A stretch of DNA of 64,000 nucleotides from Whitmania pigra (Eukaryota; Annelida; Clitellata; Hirudinida; Haemopidae). Each line of letters starts with the position of its first letter. Position 1 is the first letter of the stretch. The notes beneath the pieces are model-generated. The model was not told the origin of the DNA, did no database searches, and saw only the letters and a program-made list of their open reading frames with translations. Both the position numbers and the translations under genes were made by a program. The stretch spans positions 1-64,000 of the forward strand of contig JAJTWR010000395.1 of assembly GCA_021613335.1 (NCBI GenBank). The letters are read 5' to 3'. Positions 62,854 through 64,000 of the stretch are shown piece by piece.

Positions 62854-63973
62854 TTACGCAGGGAGCTCGTACGACACCCCGAGGTTGGCGATCTTCTCCA
62901 TTCTTTTCGCATTTTTCGTTTTCAACCTTTTCTCGGCAAGTTTGGCTGCCTTGGGAGTTTTGTGGGGTCTGTTCTGACGTTTGATGTCAATCTGAGAGGC
63001 CTTAGGAGCTGAGAAGGGTCTTTGCCATCCCCTGAAAGTGTTTGAATGCAGTTCGTTCTTTGGAACAAATTTACCTGATCAAAGAAAACCGATCTTTTAG
63101 CAACAAGCATGTGTTATCTGATCTTAGCATGTAGGAGTGGATTTATCGAACAACTTACACATCATTCGTTTTCTGAACATGAGGTAATCCTTCATGGTTT
63201 CGGCGACCACTCTGGCAGTGTTCTCACGTAGAAATTCCACATATCCATAGCCTTTGCTCTGACCTGTCTGTTGAAAAGTGACAAAAATTAATTGCATGTG
63301 AATGTTATATGGTGATGCTATAAGTGGCAAATAAGAAAGTGATATTACAGAATTTGTTTCTTGTACTAAATATTTTAGTTAACACTACAAAGACACTCCT
63401 AGTTACGTATGCCTAATTTTCAAATAGGTGTGAACATCAGCATTTAATTTATATCATCTATCTTACATAACATAACTTACTTGTAATTAAAAGCATTGAT
63501 GAATCTATGGTGATCTTAGCTTATATGCAAATTATCACTAAGTGATAATTTATGACAATGTCCACCTACCCTCTTGCTTCTGGAAAGCCTAACTCTGGTC
63601 ACTCCACCAAACTGACCAAAAAACTTTTCCATCTCATTCTCATAAAATCCATGAGGAATGTTTTTTACAAACACAACTCCTCGTCCTTTATCACCAGGAA
63701 CAACCTGGAATGACAATATTTTAGCAAAGGTATTTTCGATGAAATTATCGTCAGCGATTATTTCATAAATGTCACAAAATGAGTATACTCAAAAATTGAA
63801 AAATAATATCCGCATATCATTCAAAACATATGACACCAATTGCTTACTCTTTTCTTGTTTGTCTTATTTAAAGAAAACTTCTTTGAAACCGTTCCCACCG
63901 GAGAAGATGCTTTCTTAGTTTTTAATCCATTGTCATTGCCAACATCGTGAAGCAAATTGATTTCGGTCGCCAT
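62854..63973 (-). CDS. NIFK: NIFK-like nucleolar RRM protein (ribosome biogenesis)
   Basis: Four exons in transcript order: 63848-63973, 63570-63704, 63159-63267, 62854-63074 (591 nt, 196 aa). One RRM: RNP2 VVFVKNIP (52-59), TRVRLSRSKR, RNP1 region SKGYGYVEF (91-99), and the family-typical VVAETMKDYLMFRKRMMCKF after it. Downstream are FRGWQRPFSAP and a Lys/Arg-rich coiled segment ending NLGVSYELPA, like the human KKGIDYDFPSL. Human NIFK is about 293 aa because of a long tail that binds the Ki-67 FHA domain. This protein stops right after the conserved segment, so the Ki-67-binding tail is absent, as in the fungal Nop15 form. It is expected in the nucleolus in 60S (ITS2) processing. The gene ends convergently with ABCD. 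Confidence 0.93.
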
Positions 63974-64000
63974 CTCTAAAGCGATATTATAAAACAATTA

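Overview
This is a window of animal nuclear DNA. Genes have many short introns (28 in one gene), almost all GT-AG, with AATAAA polyadenylation signals and long AT-rich, microsatellite-rich non-coding stretches. There are no operons or Shine-Dalgarno sites. The proteins are clearly metazoan (VPS11, type II glutamine synthetase, BHLHE22/23-type bHLH, TMED7/3, SEH1, ABCD1/2, NIFK). Intron density and the (ATG)n/(TTA)n/(ATTC)n richness would fit a lophotrochozoan such as an annelid or leech, but the species call is a guess.

Layout: 1-12346 is a tandem satellite array, 132-bp monomer with higher-order structure, continuing off the left edge. 12640-20584 (+) is VPS11, 29 exons. 21344-23109 (-) and 24808-26745 (-) are two tandem glutamine synthetase genes, each with seven coding exons of identical length. 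26.9-33.5 kb is non-coding. 33577-35464/35521 (-) is a BHLHE22/23-like bHLH gene, with a possible TATA promoter and 5' exon near 36.2 kb. 36.3-45.9 kb is a simple-repeat-rich gene desert. It holds a decayed 3' piece of a non-LTR retrotransposon (about 40400-41017, -) flanked on both sides by TAA/TTA repeats. 45973-47247 (+) is a p24 gamma (TMED7/3-like) gene. 47787-50816 (-) is SEH1. 51292-53046 (+) is an unusual Rab5-group GTPase, head to head with SEH1. 55828-56061 (-) is a candidate small single-exon gene ending in a CaaX box. 56790-62271 (+) is a peroxisomal ABCD1/2 half-transporter. 62854-63973 (-) is NIFK.

For each spliced gene I chose junctions by reading the sequence against remembered family conservation. 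Every summed coding length is a multiple of three: VPS11 885 aa, both GS 360 aa, TMED 214 aa, SEH1 359 aa, Rab 210 aa, ABCD 786 aa, NIFK 196 aa, bHLH 488 aa with its short intron removed.

The genes do not form one pathway. VPS11 (CORVET/HOPS tethering), the Rab5-group GTPase and the p24 cargo receptor all act in membrane traffic. SEH1 is shared by the nuclear pore and GATOR2. The pairs VPS11/GS, TMED/SEH1 and ABCD/NIFK are convergent; SEH1/Rab is divergent with 475 bp between start codons.

The most notable items are the higher-order satellite whose monomer is exactly 44 codons, a likely gene-conversion tract between the GS paralogues, a retrotransposon tail lodged in TAA repeats, a bHLH intron that is in frame and open if retained, a Rab with DTAGME in place of DTAGQE plus a probable GC-AG intron, and the small CaaX protein gene.
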